DNA from: an uncultured Pseudomonas sp.
GTDB lineage: Bacteria > Pseudomonadota > Gammaproteobacteria > Pseudomonadales > Pseudomonadaceae
Direction of reading: 5' to 3'
Length of the DNA stretch: 64,000 nt
NCBI GenBank assembly: GCA_943914515.1
Contig: CALUCI010000003.1
Span: 1-64,000, forward strand
Part shown: one piece after another, positions 34,573 to 43,418 of the stretch
How positions within the stretch are numbered: position 1 is the first letter of the stretch
How the letters are laid out: each line of letters starts with the position of its first letter
The notes under the pieces: model-generated
Databases searched by the model: none
What the model was told of the DNA's origin: nothing
The model's input: only the letters and a program-made list of their open reading frames with translations
Translations under genes and position numbers: made by a program

Positions 34573-36657
34573 TCAGTCAGGTATGCCGTGGACTACGCCA
34601 GCGGTGTTGTCCAGCAGGCTCTTGGTCGCGGTCTGGATGAAGGCTTCGAGCTTCTTGAGCATCTCGGCCTGGTCCGGGCTCTCGATCAGTTCGGCCTTGA
34701 ACTCGCGGCCCAGCTCGTAGCGGTACAGGCGCGGCGACATGTCTTTGGACTCGATCAGCACCCGGTCACCCTGGATCAGGCCGACGATCTGCTCGCTGCC
34801 CGACGGTTTGACCATGCCCACGCCCTGGTCGCCTTCCGGCAGGTTGAGCAGGTCGCGTCCCCAGCACTGGTGACGGGTTTCGCCGCCCAGACGGCCCATG
34901 ATGGTCGGCACGATGTCGATCTGGGTGCCGACGGTGTGGTCACGCTTGCCGAACTTCTCCTGGATGCCAGGCGCGATCAGCAACAGCGGGATGTTGAAAC
35001 GGCCCAGGTCCAGTTCGGTGACTTGCTGGTGGTTGCCGAAACCATGGTCGCCAACGATGACGAACAGGGTTTCCTTGAAGTACGGCTCCTTGCGCGCTTT
35101 CTCGAAGAACTGGCCAAGCGCCCAGTCGGAATAGCGCATCGCGGTCAAGTGCTCGTCGAGGCGGCCGGAACCGGTCACCGGTTCGACCGGCAGGTTTTTC
35201 GGCAAGGCGTACGGGGTGTGGTTGGACAGCGTCTGGAGCAAGGCATAGAACGGCTTCTTGCCATAGTTGTGCGCCAGTTCCTGGGCGCCGCGGTCGAACA
35301 TGTCCTGGTCGGACACGCCCCAGGTCGGGTCGGAGAACACCGGATTGACGAAGTCATTGCGGCCGATGAAGGTGGTCATGCCCTGGTTGCCGAAGAAACC
35401 GGACTGGTTGTCCCAGGCAAAATCACCGTTGTAGACGTAGACGTCATCGTATTTGCGCGGGCTGAGCAGCGCCGGCAGGCCGGACAGCTTGTGGCCGCCT
35501 TCCGGGGTCTGCATCAGGTACTCGAAGCCCGGCAGGTTCGGGAAGCAGGCCATGGTGGCGAACATGCCCTGGTGGGTATGGGTACCGTTGGAGAAGAAGC
35601 GGTCGAACAACAGACCTTCTTCGGCCAGCTTGTCGAAGTACGGGGTGATATTGCCGGCCGCGCCCAGGGCACCGACGGAATGCCCGGCGAAGCTTTCCAT
35701 CAGGATGATCACGACGTTCTTGATCGGCAGGGTGTTCTCGGCCGGCGGCGTGAAGTCACGGCGGATCGCCGCACTGTCGGCGTCGACCAGCTTGTCGTGC
35801 GGGGTCAGCAGCATGTCACGCACGGTCTGCAGGGCAACCTTCTGGTCGAGGGTCGACTTCCAGATGTTGTCACGGTCTTCGGACATGCGACTCTTGGCCG
35901 CGTCGATCAGGGTCAGGGTGCCGTTGAGGCCGAGCTGGTTGACGAAGTTCGAGTCAGTGGTGAAGGCATCGCCCCAACGCATCGGCGGACCTTGACGCAG
36001 GGTGCCGCGAGCGGCGATCACGGCCACCAGCAGAATCACCACGAACACCACACCGCGCGCATACCAGGGTGCGACGCTGCGTACGCCGGCGAGGTTGCTC
36101 TGGTATTCGCCGCGTGGCCGGGTCAGGCGATCGATGCCTTTGAACAGCAGGCTCATGACGATGGTGCCGCCGACCCAGGCCAGCAGGTAACGCACCACCG
36201 GGAATCCGTACCAGAGCATGCTGCCGACGGTTTTCGGGTCTTCCTTGATGTACTGGAACACCAGGCCGTTGAGGCGCTGGTGGAACTCACGGTAGAAGTC
36301 CATCTCGACCAGGCCGAGGAACAGCACAATGCTCGAGGTCACGGTCAGCCACAGGCGGAAGAAGCCGCGGGCCGCCATGGCCCGGGCACTGAGTACGGCC
36401 AGCAGCAGCGGAATGCTCAGGTACACCACCACCCGCAGGTCGAAGCGCAAGCCGTTGAGGAAACCTTCCGCTACGGTCGAGCCTGGCGTGTCGCCGATCA
36501 TGTCGCTGTTGTAGGCCAGCAGTGCAAGCCGCACCAGACTGAGCATGAACATGATCGCCACGCCGCACAGCAGGGTGTAGAGCAGGTGTGATTTGACCGT
36601 CGGTTGCACCGGCCGCGAAGCGGCCCGCTGACGATTCAAGGCGTCCGTGTTAGCCAT
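34573..36657 (-). CDS. LTA-synthase/OpgB-type phosphoglycerol transferase family protein
   Basis: A 694-residue inner-membrane protein. Five hydrophobic segments (about residues 26-48, 78-95, 101-118, 155-175, 200-220) precede a periplasmic sulfatase-fold domain starting at VVIILMESFAGHSVGALG (metal Glu in MES), with NGTHTHQGMFAT carrying the catalytic Thr, and VIVGDHGFGNH supplying Asp/His ligands. Members transfer glycerol phosphate to osmoregulated periplasmic glucans or related glycans. A role in lipoteichoic acid is excluded in a Gram-negative. A terminator follows; ogt is divergent. Confidence 0.9.
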   Translation of the reverse strand: MANTDALNRQRAASRPVQPTVKSHLLYTLLCGVAIMFMLSLVRLALLAYNSDMIGDTPGSTVAEGFLNGLRFDLRVVVYLSIPLLLAVLSARAMAARGFFRLWLTVTSSIVLFLGLVEMDFYREFHQRLNGLVFQYIKEDPKTVGSMLWYGFPVVRYLLAWVGGTIVMSLLFKGIDRLTRPRGEYQSNLAGVRSVAPWYARGVVFVVILLVAVIAARGTLRQGPPMRWGDAFTTDSNFVNQLGLNGTLTLIDAAKSRMSEDRDNIWKSTLDQKVALQTVRDMLLTPHDKLVDADSAAIRRDFTPPAENTLPIKNVVIILMESFAGHSVGALGAAGNITPYFDKLAEEGLLFDRFFSNGTHTHQGMFATMACFPNLPGFEYLMQTPEGGHKLSGLPALLSPRKYDDVYVYNGDFAWDNQSGFFGNQGMTTFIGRNDFVNPVFSDPTWGVSDQDMFDRGAQELAHNYGKKPFYALLQTLSNHTPYALPKNLPVEPVTGSGRLDEHLTAMRYSDWALGQFFEKARKEPYFKETLFVIVGDHGFGNHQQVTELDLGRFNIPLLLIAPGIQEKFGKRDHTVGTQIDIVPTIMGRLGGETRHQCWGRDLLNLPEGDQGVGMVKPSGSEQIVGLIQGDRVLIESKDMSPRLYRYELGREFKAELIESPDQAEMLKKLEAFIQTATKSLLDNTAGVVHGIPD

Positions 36658-36860
36658 GAATTGGAAGATCCCAGGATTGAAAGGCGTTGACGCGAAGCGG
36701 CGGCACCGGGGCGGGTAGTCCCTTGTCTGGCCGGACCATTAGGCGAATGGATAATTGCGCGCGCGATTGTGTTCAATCGATTGTGAAAATTTTGTTGAAA
36801 ACACGCGGTCGGCAGAACGCGCTATGGTTGCCGCTTCCTTTCCCACGGAGCGTCGCCTGC

Positions 36861-37334
36861 ATGCGTTACCGCTATCACCCCAGCCCGATCGGCCAGTTGC
36901 TGCTGGCGGGCGACGAGCAGGGTCTGCACCTGCTGCACATGGACAGCGCCCATCCCTGGGAACTGGACCCGACCTGGCAAGCAGCCGACAGCCACCTGGA
37001 CGACGTGGCCCGGCAACTGGACGAGTACTTCGCCAACCGCCGCCAGCGCTTCGAGCTGCGCCTTGCCGCACGCGGCACGCCCTTTCAGAAACAGGTCTGG
37101 CAAGCATTGGTGGAGATCCCCTACGGCACCACCACCAGTTACGCCGAACTGGCGCGAACCATTGGCCGCCCCAAGGCGATCAGGGCGGTCGGCACGGCCA
37201 ACGGCGCCAACCCCATCGCGGTCATCGTGCCCTGCCACCGGGTGATCGGCAGCAATGGCAGCCTGACCGGTTTCGCCGGTGGGCTGGAGCGCAAGCAACT
37301 GTTGCTGCAGCTTGAGGGGGCGTGGCTGATTTGA
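36861..37334 (+). CDS. ogt: Methylated-DNA--protein-cysteine methyltransferase
   Basis: A 157-residue suicide enzyme that removes O6-alkyl groups from guanine. The active site is PCHRVIGSNGSLTGFAGGLERK, with the acceptor Cys in PCHR, preceded by the helix-turn-helix region GTTTSYAELARTIGRPKAIRAVGTANGANP. GGAG is about 11 nt upstream of the chosen start. The size matches Ogt without an Ada domain. A REPIN follows. Confidence 0.95.
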   Translation: MRYRYHPSPIGQLLLAGDEQGLHLLHMDSAHPWELDPTWQAADSHLDDVARQLDEYFANRRQRFELRLAARGTPFQKQVWQALVEIPYGTTTSYAELARTIGRPKAIRAVGTANGANPIAVIVPCHRVIGSNGSLTGFAGGLERKQLLLQLEGAWLI

Positions 37335-37347
37335 TGTCGGCACGGGT

Positions 37348-37413
37348 TATCGCGGCTGAAGCCGCTCCTACAGATGCATGACGACTCCGTAGGAGCGGCT
37401 TCAGCCGCGATAA
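37348..37413. repeat. REPIN (inverted pair of REP palindromes)
   Basis: Two REP units, TCGCGGCTGAAGCCGCTCC and its inverted copy, with TAC/GTA edges, are separated by about 17 bp. They form one long hairpin-capable element between ogt and the next gene, as found in hundreds of copies in fluorescens-group genomes. Confidence 0.88.
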
Positions 37414-37434
37414 TCCGATACCCATGCGCCAGAC

Positions 37435-37626
37435 TCAGATCCTGACGTTTCCCCGCGGCCCGGCAATGGCCCAGATGATCAGCCCGAGTACCGGCAGCAG
37501 GATGATCAACAGAATCCACAGCACCTTGGCACCGCCACCGGCGCTGCTCTTGATGACGTTGAGAATTGCCCAGATATCCAGGGCAAGAATGATCAGGCCA
37601 ACCAGCCCGTTGAACGTGGAACCCAT
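37435..37626 (-). CDS. PLDc_N domain small membrane protein
   Basis: A 63-residue protein with two membrane helices (residues about 7-26 and 35-54) and the PLDc_N signature LVGLIILALDIWAILNVI plus LPVLGLIIWAIAGPR. Such proteins resemble the N-terminal membrane part of cardiolipin synthases but have no catalytic domain. GGGAGC supports the start. Confidence 0.85.
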   Translation of the reverse strand: MGSTFNGLVGLIILALDIWAILNVIKSSAGGGAKVLWILLIILLPVLGLIIWAIAGPRGNVRI

Positions 37627-37757
37627 GTTGACGCTCCCAAGACAAGAATCTGTCCCGAGAGGATAGCTGGCTATTGGCCTGATAGACGTGCTTGTTTCGG
37701 TGTCATCAGGCCAGCATGGTTACACTCGCCCCATGGCCTTGCCGGAGACTATCGTTC

Positions 37758-38699
37758 ATGCCCCCATCGACCACACCCGACCATTCCGCGTCCATGTCGC
37801 TACCCAGCGCCTGGCTGCAACAGGCGCAAACCACTCCCTGGCTCAGTGCCGGCCTGGGCCTCAGCCTGCTGGCGGTGCTCTGGCTGATGGGCGCCGGCGC
37901 CTGGAACGCGATCCATGGCGATCATCAGGGCAACCTGCACATGGCCATGCTCGGCGGTCTGGCCGGATTCGCCGCCACCGCCCTCGGCGCTGTGCTGGCC
38001 GTGGTCCTGCGGGAAATCAGCTCGCGCAGCCAGGACGTGTTGCTGGGCTTCGCCGCCGGGATGATGCTCGCTGCCAGTTCGTTTTCGCTGATCCTGCCGG
38101 GGCTGGACGCCGCCCGGGAAATCACCGGCAACGGCCCTTACGCGGCGCTGACGGTGGTGGTCGGCATGGGCCTGGGAGTGCTGCTGATGCTCGGCCTCGA
38201 CCGTTTCACCCCCCACGAACATGAAAGCACCGGCCCCTGCGGACCGCAGGCCGAGCGGATCAACCGGGTGTGGCTGTTCGTCCTGGCGATCACCTTGCAC
38301 AACCTGCCCGAAGGCATGGCCATCGGCGTGAGCTTCACCACTGGCGACCTGAATGTCGCCCTGCCGCTGACCAGCGCCATCGCGATCCAGGACATCCCCG
38401 AAGGCCTGGCCGTGGCCCTGGCCCTGCGCGCCACCGGGCTGTCGAGCCTCAAGGCCGCACTGGTGGCGATTGGCTCGGGCTTGATGGAGCCCATCGGCGC
38501 GGTGATCGGCCTGGGGATTTCCAGCGGCTTCGCCCTCGCCTACCCGGTCAGCATGGGGCTGGCAGCCGGCGCGATGCTGTTCGTGGTGTCGCACGAAGTG
38601 ATCCCGGAAACCCACCGCAACGGTCACCAGACCTCGGCGACCCTTGGCCTGATGGGCGGTTTCGCGGTGATGATGTTCCTCGACACGGCCCTCGGTTAA
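37758..38699 (+). CDS. ZIP-family divalent metal transporter
   Basis: A 313-residue polytopic protein with eight helices. The metal-binding motifs HNLPEGMAIG (helix 4) and QDIPEGLAVA (helix 5) identify a ZIP permease importing zinc or other divalent metals. A His-rich loop (HEHESTGPCGP) lies between helices 3 and 4. The start is uncertain: another ATG 12 codons later is possible. It ends overlapping the convergent gene by 4 bp. No Zur box was recognised. Confidence 0.9.
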   Translation: MPPSTTPDHSASMSLPSAWLQQAQTTPWLSAGLGLSLLAVLWLMGAGAWNAIHGDHQGNLHMAMLGGLAGFAATALGAVLAVVLREISSRSQDVLLGFAAGMMLAASSFSLILPGLDAAREITGNGPYAALTVVVGMGLGVLLMLGLDRFTPHEHESTGPCGPQAERINRVWLFVLAITLHNLPEGMAIGVSFTTGDLNVALPLTSAIAIQDIPEGLAVALALRATGLSSLKAALVAIGSGLMEPIGAVIGLGISSGFALAYPVSMGLAAGAMLFVVSHEVIPETHRNGHQTSATLGLMGGFAVMMFLDTALG

Positions 38700-39226
38700 A
38701 CGTGTACGGCCACCCGCAGCGCTTCCAGGGCCGGCGCTGCGGCGATGTTCAGCTCGGTGCACAGTTGCAGAACGCGCGGCAGGTCGTTGCCGCACACCAG
38801 CACCATCTGCAACTCGTCATCCAGGAGCTGGCTGAAGTTCATCAGCACATAGCCACCGGCTTCCTTGTTCATGCTGCCCATCTGGATCTGGATACGGTTG
38901 AGCGCGGTCAGCGGCTCGACCTTGGCCAGTTGCTTGGGCTTGATGTTGAACGGCACGCTTTTGTCGAAGGAGTCGCTGATGACGGTCAGCAGGTCGACAT
39001 AGGTGTCAGCCTGGAACAGCACAGTGTCCGGCAGGCTGCCGACTACCACCCACTCACCCAGTGGAATGGGGAAGCTGTCGTCGTAATTGATATCGGGATT
39101 GGCAGCGAGGAACGCCTGCGGGTCGGCATAGGCCTGCGCCGCTTCGTCGGCGATCCGCTCGATGTCCGCTTCGCTCATGCAGCCGGAGCTGATTTTGCCA
39201 AGGAGTTCGACCAGTTGGTTTTTCAT
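38696..39226 (-). CDS. Conserved hypothetical protein
   Basis: A 176-residue soluble, acidic protein of unrecognised family. The N-terminal helical part (QLVELLGKISSGCMSEADIERIADEAAQAYADPQAFL) is followed by a beta-rich domain (IPLGEWVVVGSLPDTVLF) and a C-terminal helical end. It has no membrane helix or signal. It may act with the ankyrin gene 60 bp upstream in the same orientation. The coding call is supported by composition and a plausible start. Confidence 0.72.
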   Translation of the reverse strand: MKNQLVELLGKISSGCMSEADIERIADEAAQAYADPQAFLAANPDINYDDSFPIPLGEWVVVGSLPDTVLFQADTYVDLLTVISDSFDKSVPFNIKPKQLAKVEPLTALNRIQIQMGSMNKEAGGYVLMNFSQLLDDELQMVLVCGNDLPRVLQLCTELNIAAAPALEALRVAVHV

Positions 39227-39286
39227 GGGAGGCCCTGCGACGCTGGAAAAAAGTCGCCAAGAATAGCCGTAAAAGCCCCCCAGCCG

Positions 39287-39808
39287 TTAGGCCAGTGCTT
39301 GCAATTGCGCACTCGTGTCAGTGGCGCCCATGGCCTGTGCCGCGCCCAGCGCATCGATGCCACGGCCATCCCGGCGCCTGGGGTCGGCGCCCTGTTCCAG
39401 CAGGTAGTCGACGATTGCGGTGCGGTTGAACATCGCCGCCATCATCAGCGCCGTGCGCCCGTCAGCCGCGGCGGCATCGGGTTCGACGCCCTGCTCCACC
39501 AGCAAGCGCACCATGTCCAGGTTGCCTTTGAAGGCGGCACCGGCCAGCGGCAATTGGCCGTTGTCGTTGGCGATGGCCGGATCGGCGCCGTGTCCGAGCA
39601 GCACCCTGACCGCCTGCAGATGGCCGTGATAACTCGCCAGCATCAGCAGGGTGTCGCCCTTGTGGTTGCGCAGGTTGACCGGCAGGCCGTTCTCCAGCAA
39701 GCGCCCGAGCATCTCGGCGTCACCCTGGCGCGCCCGGTCAAAGACCTCGGCGGCAAAGGCTGCGGCTTCATCGGCATCCATCTGGACGGGATCGCGTTGA
39801 TCGGACAT
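39287..39808 (-). CDS. Ankyrin-repeat protein
   Basis: A 173-residue protein with about four ankyrin repeats starting near residue 45 (KGDTLLMLASYHGHLQAVRVLLGHGADP; NGQLPLAGAAFKGNLDMVRLLVEQGVEP; DGRTALMMAAMFNRTAIVDYLLEQGADP). It resembles AnkB, which in P. aeruginosa accompanies a catalase, but no catalase gene is here. AGGAGG precedes this start. A longer in-frame reading into the sigma-54 control region is rejected. The partner protein is unknown. Confidence 0.88.
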   Translation of the reverse strand: MSDQRDPVQMDADEAAAFAAEVFDRARQGDAEMLGRLLENGLPVNLRNHKGDTLLMLASYHGHLQAVRVLLGHGADPAIANDNGQLPLAGAAFKGNLDMVRLLVEQGVEPDAAAADGRTALMMAAMFNRTAIVDYLLEQGADPRRRDGRGIDALGAAQAMGATDTSAQLQALA

Positions 39809-39917
39809 GCGGAACCTCCTGTGCGGGACAAAGCCCAAGTCTTTGTCAACATTGGTCCGCGGCGCGATCGGGATAATTCCCCAGCGCGAGCAGAAATACG
39901 CCAGCGACCCACCACCC

Positions 39918-39961
39918 TTGCAAAATGCACTGTGCAAAATGCACGACCTTGCACAATGCAC
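39918..39961. promoter_or_regulatory. Three dyad sites, candidate enhancer array
   Basis: Three 13-bp units of the form (G/T)TGCA-N3-TGCAC: TTGCAAAATGCAC, GTGCAAAATGCAC and TTGCACAATGCAC, starting at 39918, 39932 and 39949. They lie 65-108 bp before a strong sigma-54 promoter, so they are candidate binding sites for an unidentified enhancer-binding protein. Confidence 0.65.
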
Positions 39962-40025
39962 GGCGGCGCCATCATCGATTTAATTCAAGTTATTGATTTA
40001 CAAGGATTTTTTAATCGCGAAAAGC

Positions 40026-40041
40026 TGGCACGGTCGCTGCA
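40026..40041 (+). promoter_or_regulatory. Sigma-54 promoter of the DUF3509 gene
   Basis: TGGCACGGTCGCTGCA matches TGGCACG-N4-TTGCW with one mismatch (C for the first T) and exact spacing. The inferred transcription start near 40051 leaves a 30-nt leader with CAGGAG. Confidence 0.78.
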
Positions 40042-40081
40042 CCCATCACTCCATGTCTGCCAACCACAGCCAGGAGCTGAT

Positions 40082-40354
40082 ATGGACCTCATTCAGGAAA
40101 AATTCGCCTCGGTATTCTCCGCCTACCAGGTCGCCACTCAATCTCGCCCGGACGGCGGCATCCTGCTGACCTTGCGCTCGGCCGACGGCAAACAAGTGAA
40201 ACGCTCGATCTCCTACTCGCAACTGCACAGCGCCGAACAGCTGTCCTGGGCGATCAGCGCCATTCGCCGGGACCTGGCCGAACAGGCCAGCGAGCTGCCG
40301 GTGATTTCGATGCTGCAAAGCCAGCAGCGCTTCGCCCTGCCGACCTATCGCTGA
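40082..40354 (+). CDS. DUF3509 protein
   Basis: A 90-residue soluble protein of the Pseudomonas DUF3509 family; the sequence starts DLIQEKFASVFSAYQV and carries ISAIRRDLAEQ near the C-terminus. CAGGAGCTGAT precedes the start. The function is unknown. The sigma-54 promoter and upstream dyad array imply expression under a specific nutritional or stress condition. It converges on the cupin gene through a GC-rich hairpin. Confidence 0.85.
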   Translation: MDLIQEKFASVFSAYQVATQSRPDGGILLTLRSADGKQVKRSISYSQLHSAEQLSWAISAIRRDLAEQASELPVISMLQSQQRFALPTYR

Positions 40355-40361
40355 AATGTCC

Positions 40362-40380
40362 GGGGCCGCTATGCGGCCCC
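40362..40380. terminator. GC-rich hairpin between convergent genes
   Basis: GGGGCCGC-TAT-GCGGCCCC, an 8-bp stem between the DUF3509 and cupin genes. It has no T-run, so it may be a weak bidirectional terminator. Confidence 0.55.
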
Positions 40381-40387
40381 GTAAATG

Positions 40388-40939
40388 TCAGAACGTGTCA
40401 TCCAGCTCCGGATACAGCCGGGCGCTGTCACCACCCACAAGCTGCGGCTTGCGCCCTTCCTCGGTTTCGAACAGACGCAACATCACCAGTTGCGGCTGCT
40501 CGCCGATATCGAACCACTGTGCAGTACCCGCCGGCAGGCTGACCAGGTCGGTGCGCTCGGCCACCAGTGCGTAGACATACTCGCCGATCCGCATATTCAG
40601 CAGACCACGCCCGCTGGCGACAAAGCGCACATCGCGGCTGGCATGGCGACGTTCGTCGATCAGGCCGGCACGCAGTTCATCCTTCTGCGGGTGTTCGGCA
40701 TGGACACTGAGTACCTCAACCACGCCGGCGCCGAAATCGGCAATCAGCGTATCGATGTTGCCGCGAAGGGCATCGATCACTTCCTCGTGGGCGGTCCCCG
40801 GGCGAATCCGCTCGAGCAGTTCGCGCTGCTCGAAGTGCACGCCCTGCTCGGCCAGGGTCGCGGCGATGTCGTCGGCGTGGGTCAGGACTTTGTTGGGGGT
40901 GTCCGGGGTGGACTGGTGATACACACTGAGGATGCTCAA
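40388..40939 (-). CDS. Acireductone-dioxygenase-like cupin with altered metal ligands
   Basis: A 183-residue cupin clearly homologous to acireductone dioxygenase (MtnD) of methionine salvage along its whole length (LSVYHQSTPDTPNKVLTH; RIRPGTAHEEVI; VRFVASGRGL; LVSLPAGTAQWFDIG; LRLFE). In canonical ARD the metal is held by H-x-H-x3-E and a later H in GTxHWF. Here these positions are Arg97, His99, Asp103 and Gln141, so only one of four ligands is unchanged. No mtnB or mtnC is nearby. It may be a repurposed or non-catalytic paralogue. Confidence 0.88.
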   Translation of the reverse strand: MSILSVYHQSTPDTPNKVLTHADDIAATLAEQGVHFEQRELLERIRPGTAHEEVIDALRGNIDTLIADFGAGVVEVLSVHAEHPQKDELRAGLIDERRHASRDVRFVASGRGLLNMRIGEYVYALVAERTDLVSLPAGTAQWFDIGEQPQLVMLRLFETEEGRKPQLVGGDSARLYPELDDTF

Positions 40940-41006
40940 GGGCGACTCCTGTTTACCGGCCGCCAGGCGGCCGTTCGATGAATTTCTCGATGCTGCGACA
41001 ACGCCC

Positions 41007-42152
41007 TCAGGCGGCGTCCTCTTTCAATCGGGTCGCAATGATAACGGCTGCGCCCAGCGCTGCGACGCTGGCAATACTAAAGGTGATACCCGGGCCGAGG
41101 GCCTTCCAGCTATAACCGGCGTACAGGGCACCCAAGGCGCCGCCGGTTCCGGAAAGCGCGGCGTAGAACGCCTGGCCCTGACCTTGCTGGCGGGCGCCGA
41201 AACTGCGCTGGACGAAGGCAATGCAAGAGGCGTGGAAGCTGCCGAACGTGGCCGCGTGCAGCAACTGGCAGAACAACAGCACGGCCAGGTATTCGGCAAA
41301 GCTGCCCAGCAATAACCAGCGCAGCGCCGCCAGCAGAAAGCTCGCCGCCAGCACCCGGCGCAATGACACCCGCGCCAGGATCCGGCTCATCAGCATGAAC
41401 AACAGCACCTCGGCCAGCACCCCCAGCGCCCACAGCATGCCAATGGTGCCGCGGCTGTAGCCGAGGCTTTCCAGGTGCAGGGTCAGGAAGGTGTAGTACG
41501 GACCATGGCTGAGCTGCATCAGTGCCACACACAGGTAAAACGCCAGAACACCGGGCCGCGTCAGTTGCTTGAGAAAGCCGTCCCCGGCCGCTCGCCCGGC
41601 CTGTTCTGCGGGTTGTGCATTGGGCACCCACAGGCTGGCCAGGACGATGCCCGCCATGATGCACACCAACGCCACCGGGTAAACATCCAGGCTCAGCCAC
41701 TCGAACAGCCGTCCCAGCCCGACCACGGTGAGGATGAAACCGATCGAACCCCACAACCGGACCTGGCTGTAGCGACCGGTCTGCCCCTGCAGATGAGCCA
41801 GAGTGATGACTTCGAACTGGGGCAGGACCGCATGCCAGAAGAACGCGTGCAGGGCCATGACCAGCGCCAGCCAGGCATAGCTCTTGTCGACGAAGATCAG
41901 GGCGAAACTGGCCAGGGTACACAGGGCGCCGACGCGCACGATCAACAGGCGCTGGCCACTGCGGTCACCCAGCCAGCCCCACAGGTTGGGGGCCACGCAG
42001 CGCATCAGCATGGGAATGGCCACCAGTTCGCCGATGCGCGCGCTGGAAAACCCGAGATGGTCGAAATACAGCGCCAGGAACGGCGCCGTGGCCCCGAGCA
42101 AGGCGAAGTAGAAAAGATAGAAGCTGGACAGTCGCCAGTAAGGAAGCGCCAC
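41007..42152 (-). CDS. MFS transporter (HcaT/LacY-like MFS_1_like)
   Basis: A 381-residue, 12-helix transporter. The N-terminus LPYWRLSSFYLFYFALLGATAPF and the GELVAIPMLMRCVAPNLWGWLGDRSG segment are typical of the phenylpropionate-permease-like group. The start codon is GTG, without a clear ribosome-binding site, and falls within one arm of an 8-bp hairpin (42145-42171). It follows aroC in the same orientation with a 38-bp gap, so the two are probably co-transcribed. The substrate is unknown. Confidence 0.88.
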   Translation of the reverse strand: MALPYWRLSSFYLFYFALLGATAPFLALYFDHLGFSSARIGELVAIPMLMRCVAPNLWGWLGDRSGQRLLIVRVGALCTLASFALIFVDKSYAWLALVMALHAFFWHAVLPQFEVITLAHLQGQTGRYSQVRLWGSIGFILTVVGLGRLFEWLSLDVYPVALVCIMAGIVLASLWVPNAQPAEQAGRAAGDGFLKQLTRPGVLAFYLCVALMQLSHGPYYTFLTLHLESLGYSRGTIGMLWALGVLAEVLLFMLMSRILARVSLRRVLAASFLLAALRWLLLGSFAEYLAVLLFCQLLHAATFGSFHASCIAFVQRSFGARQQGQGQAFYAALSGTGGALGALYAGYSWKALGPGITFSIASVAALGAAVIIATRLKEDAA

Positions 42153-42190
42153 GACTCAGAGAGCCGTGGCGCGGGGGGTATTGCGGGGCA

Positions 42191-43282
42191 TCAGCGTTGG
42201 CCCAGTACCGGCGTGCTCACCCGCACATCGGCGTTCTGCCCGCGATGGCGTAGCAGGTGGTCCATCAGCACGATGGCCATCATCGCTTCGGCGATGGGCG
42301 TGGCGCGGATGCCGACGCATGGGTCGTGACGGCCCTTGGTGATGACCTCGACAGGGTTGCCATCGACATCGATGGAACGGCCCGGCGTGGTGATGCTGGA
42401 GGTCGGCTTGAGTGCCAGGTGGGCAACGATTGGCTGGCCCGAGGAAATCCCGCCGAGGATGCCGCCGGCGTTGTTGCTGAGGAAGCCTTCCGGGGTCAGC
42501 TCGTCGCGGTGTTCGGTGCCACGCTGGGCGACCGAGGCGAAACCGGCGCCGATTTCCACGCCCTTGACCGCATTGATGCTCATCAGCGCGTGGGCCAGTT
42601 CGGCGTCGAGGCGGTCGAAGATCGGCTCGCCCAGGCCCGGCATCACGCCCTCGGCCACGACGGTGATCTTCGCACCGACCGAATCCTGGTCGCGGCGCAG
42701 CTGGTCCATGTAGGCCTCCAGCTCCGGGACCTTGTCCGGGTCCGGGCTGAAGAACGCGTTCTGCTCCACCGAATCCCAGGTCTTGAAGGGGATTTCGATC
42801 GGGCCGAGCTGGCTCATGTAGCCACGGATGCGGATGCCCTGGCTGGCCAGGTACTTCTTGGCGATAGCACCGGCCGCCACGCGCATGGCGGTTTCCCGCG
42901 CCGAGCTGCGCCCGCCGCCGCGATAGTCGCGCTCACCGTACTTGTGGTGGTAGGTGTAGTCGGCGTGGGCCGGGCGGAACAGATCCTTGATGGCCGAGTA
43001 GTCCTTGGACTTCTGGTCGGTGTTGCGGATCAGTAGGCCGATGGAGCAACCGGTGGTGCGGCCCTCGAACACGCCGGAGAGGATTTCGACTTCGTCGGCC
43101 TCCTGGCGCTGCGTGGTGTGACGGCTGGTGCCGGGCTTGCGCCGGTCCAGGTCGTGCTGCAGGTCTTGCAGCGACAGCTCCAGGCCCGGCGGGCAGCCAT
43201 CGACAATGGCGACCAACGCCGGACCATGGCTTTCGCCAGCGGTGGTGACAGTGAACAGCTTGCCGTAGGTATTGCCGGACAT
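42191..43282 (-). CDS. aroC: Chorismate synthase
   Basis: The last enzyme of the shikimate pathway; FMN-dependent elimination of phosphate from EPSP. The 363 residues start [22 protein letters not shown] (signature 1) and carry RYRGGG-type signature [29 protein letters not shown] (signature 2) and [17 protein letters not shown]. The usual length and start are retained. The MFS gene is downstream, and a hydrolase gene is divergent. Confidence 0.97.
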   Translation of the reverse strand: MSGNTYGKLFTVTTAGESHGPALVAIVDGCPPGLELSLQDLQHDLDRRKPGTSRHTTQRQEADEVEILSGVFEGRTTGCSIGLLIRNTDQKSKDYSAIKDLFRPAHADYTYHHKYGERDYRGGGRSSARETAMRVAAGAIAKKYLASQGIRIRGYMSQLGPIEIPFKTWDSVEQNAFFSPDPDKVPELEAYMDQLRRDQDSVGAKITVVAEGVMPGLGEPIFDRLDAELAHALMSINAVKGVEIGAGFASVAQRGTEHRDELTPEGFLSNNAGGILGGISSGQPIVAHLALKPTSSITTPGRSIDVDGNPVEVITKGRHDPCVGIRATPIAEAMMAIVLMDHLLRHRGQNADVRVSTPVLGQR

Positions 43283-43418
43283 GCAGGACGCTCCGCGAAT
43301 CAGCCTGATTTGAACAAGTTGGCCAGTATACGCAGGCTAACCATTCAGTTCATCCCTGACGGCGAACCTTCTGCATGAGCTCCGGTCCAAAGCGCATTCC
43401 CCGCCAGTAGCCCGATCG

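Noticed and set aside
34471..36591. 706-codon frame antisense to the OpgB/LtaS-like gene
   Set aside because: Gln/His/Asp-rich composition typical of antisense frames; the other strand has unmistakable sulfatase-fold motifs.
34573..36657. True lipoteichoic acid synthase
   Set aside because: All context is Gram-negative Pseudomonas; glucan or other glycan phosphoglycerol transfer is more sensible.
39918..39961. NtrC binding sites or a CRISPR-like array
   Set aside because: The dyads are TGCA-N3-TGCA rather than GCAC-N7-GTGC, and the units are too short and close for a CRISPR.
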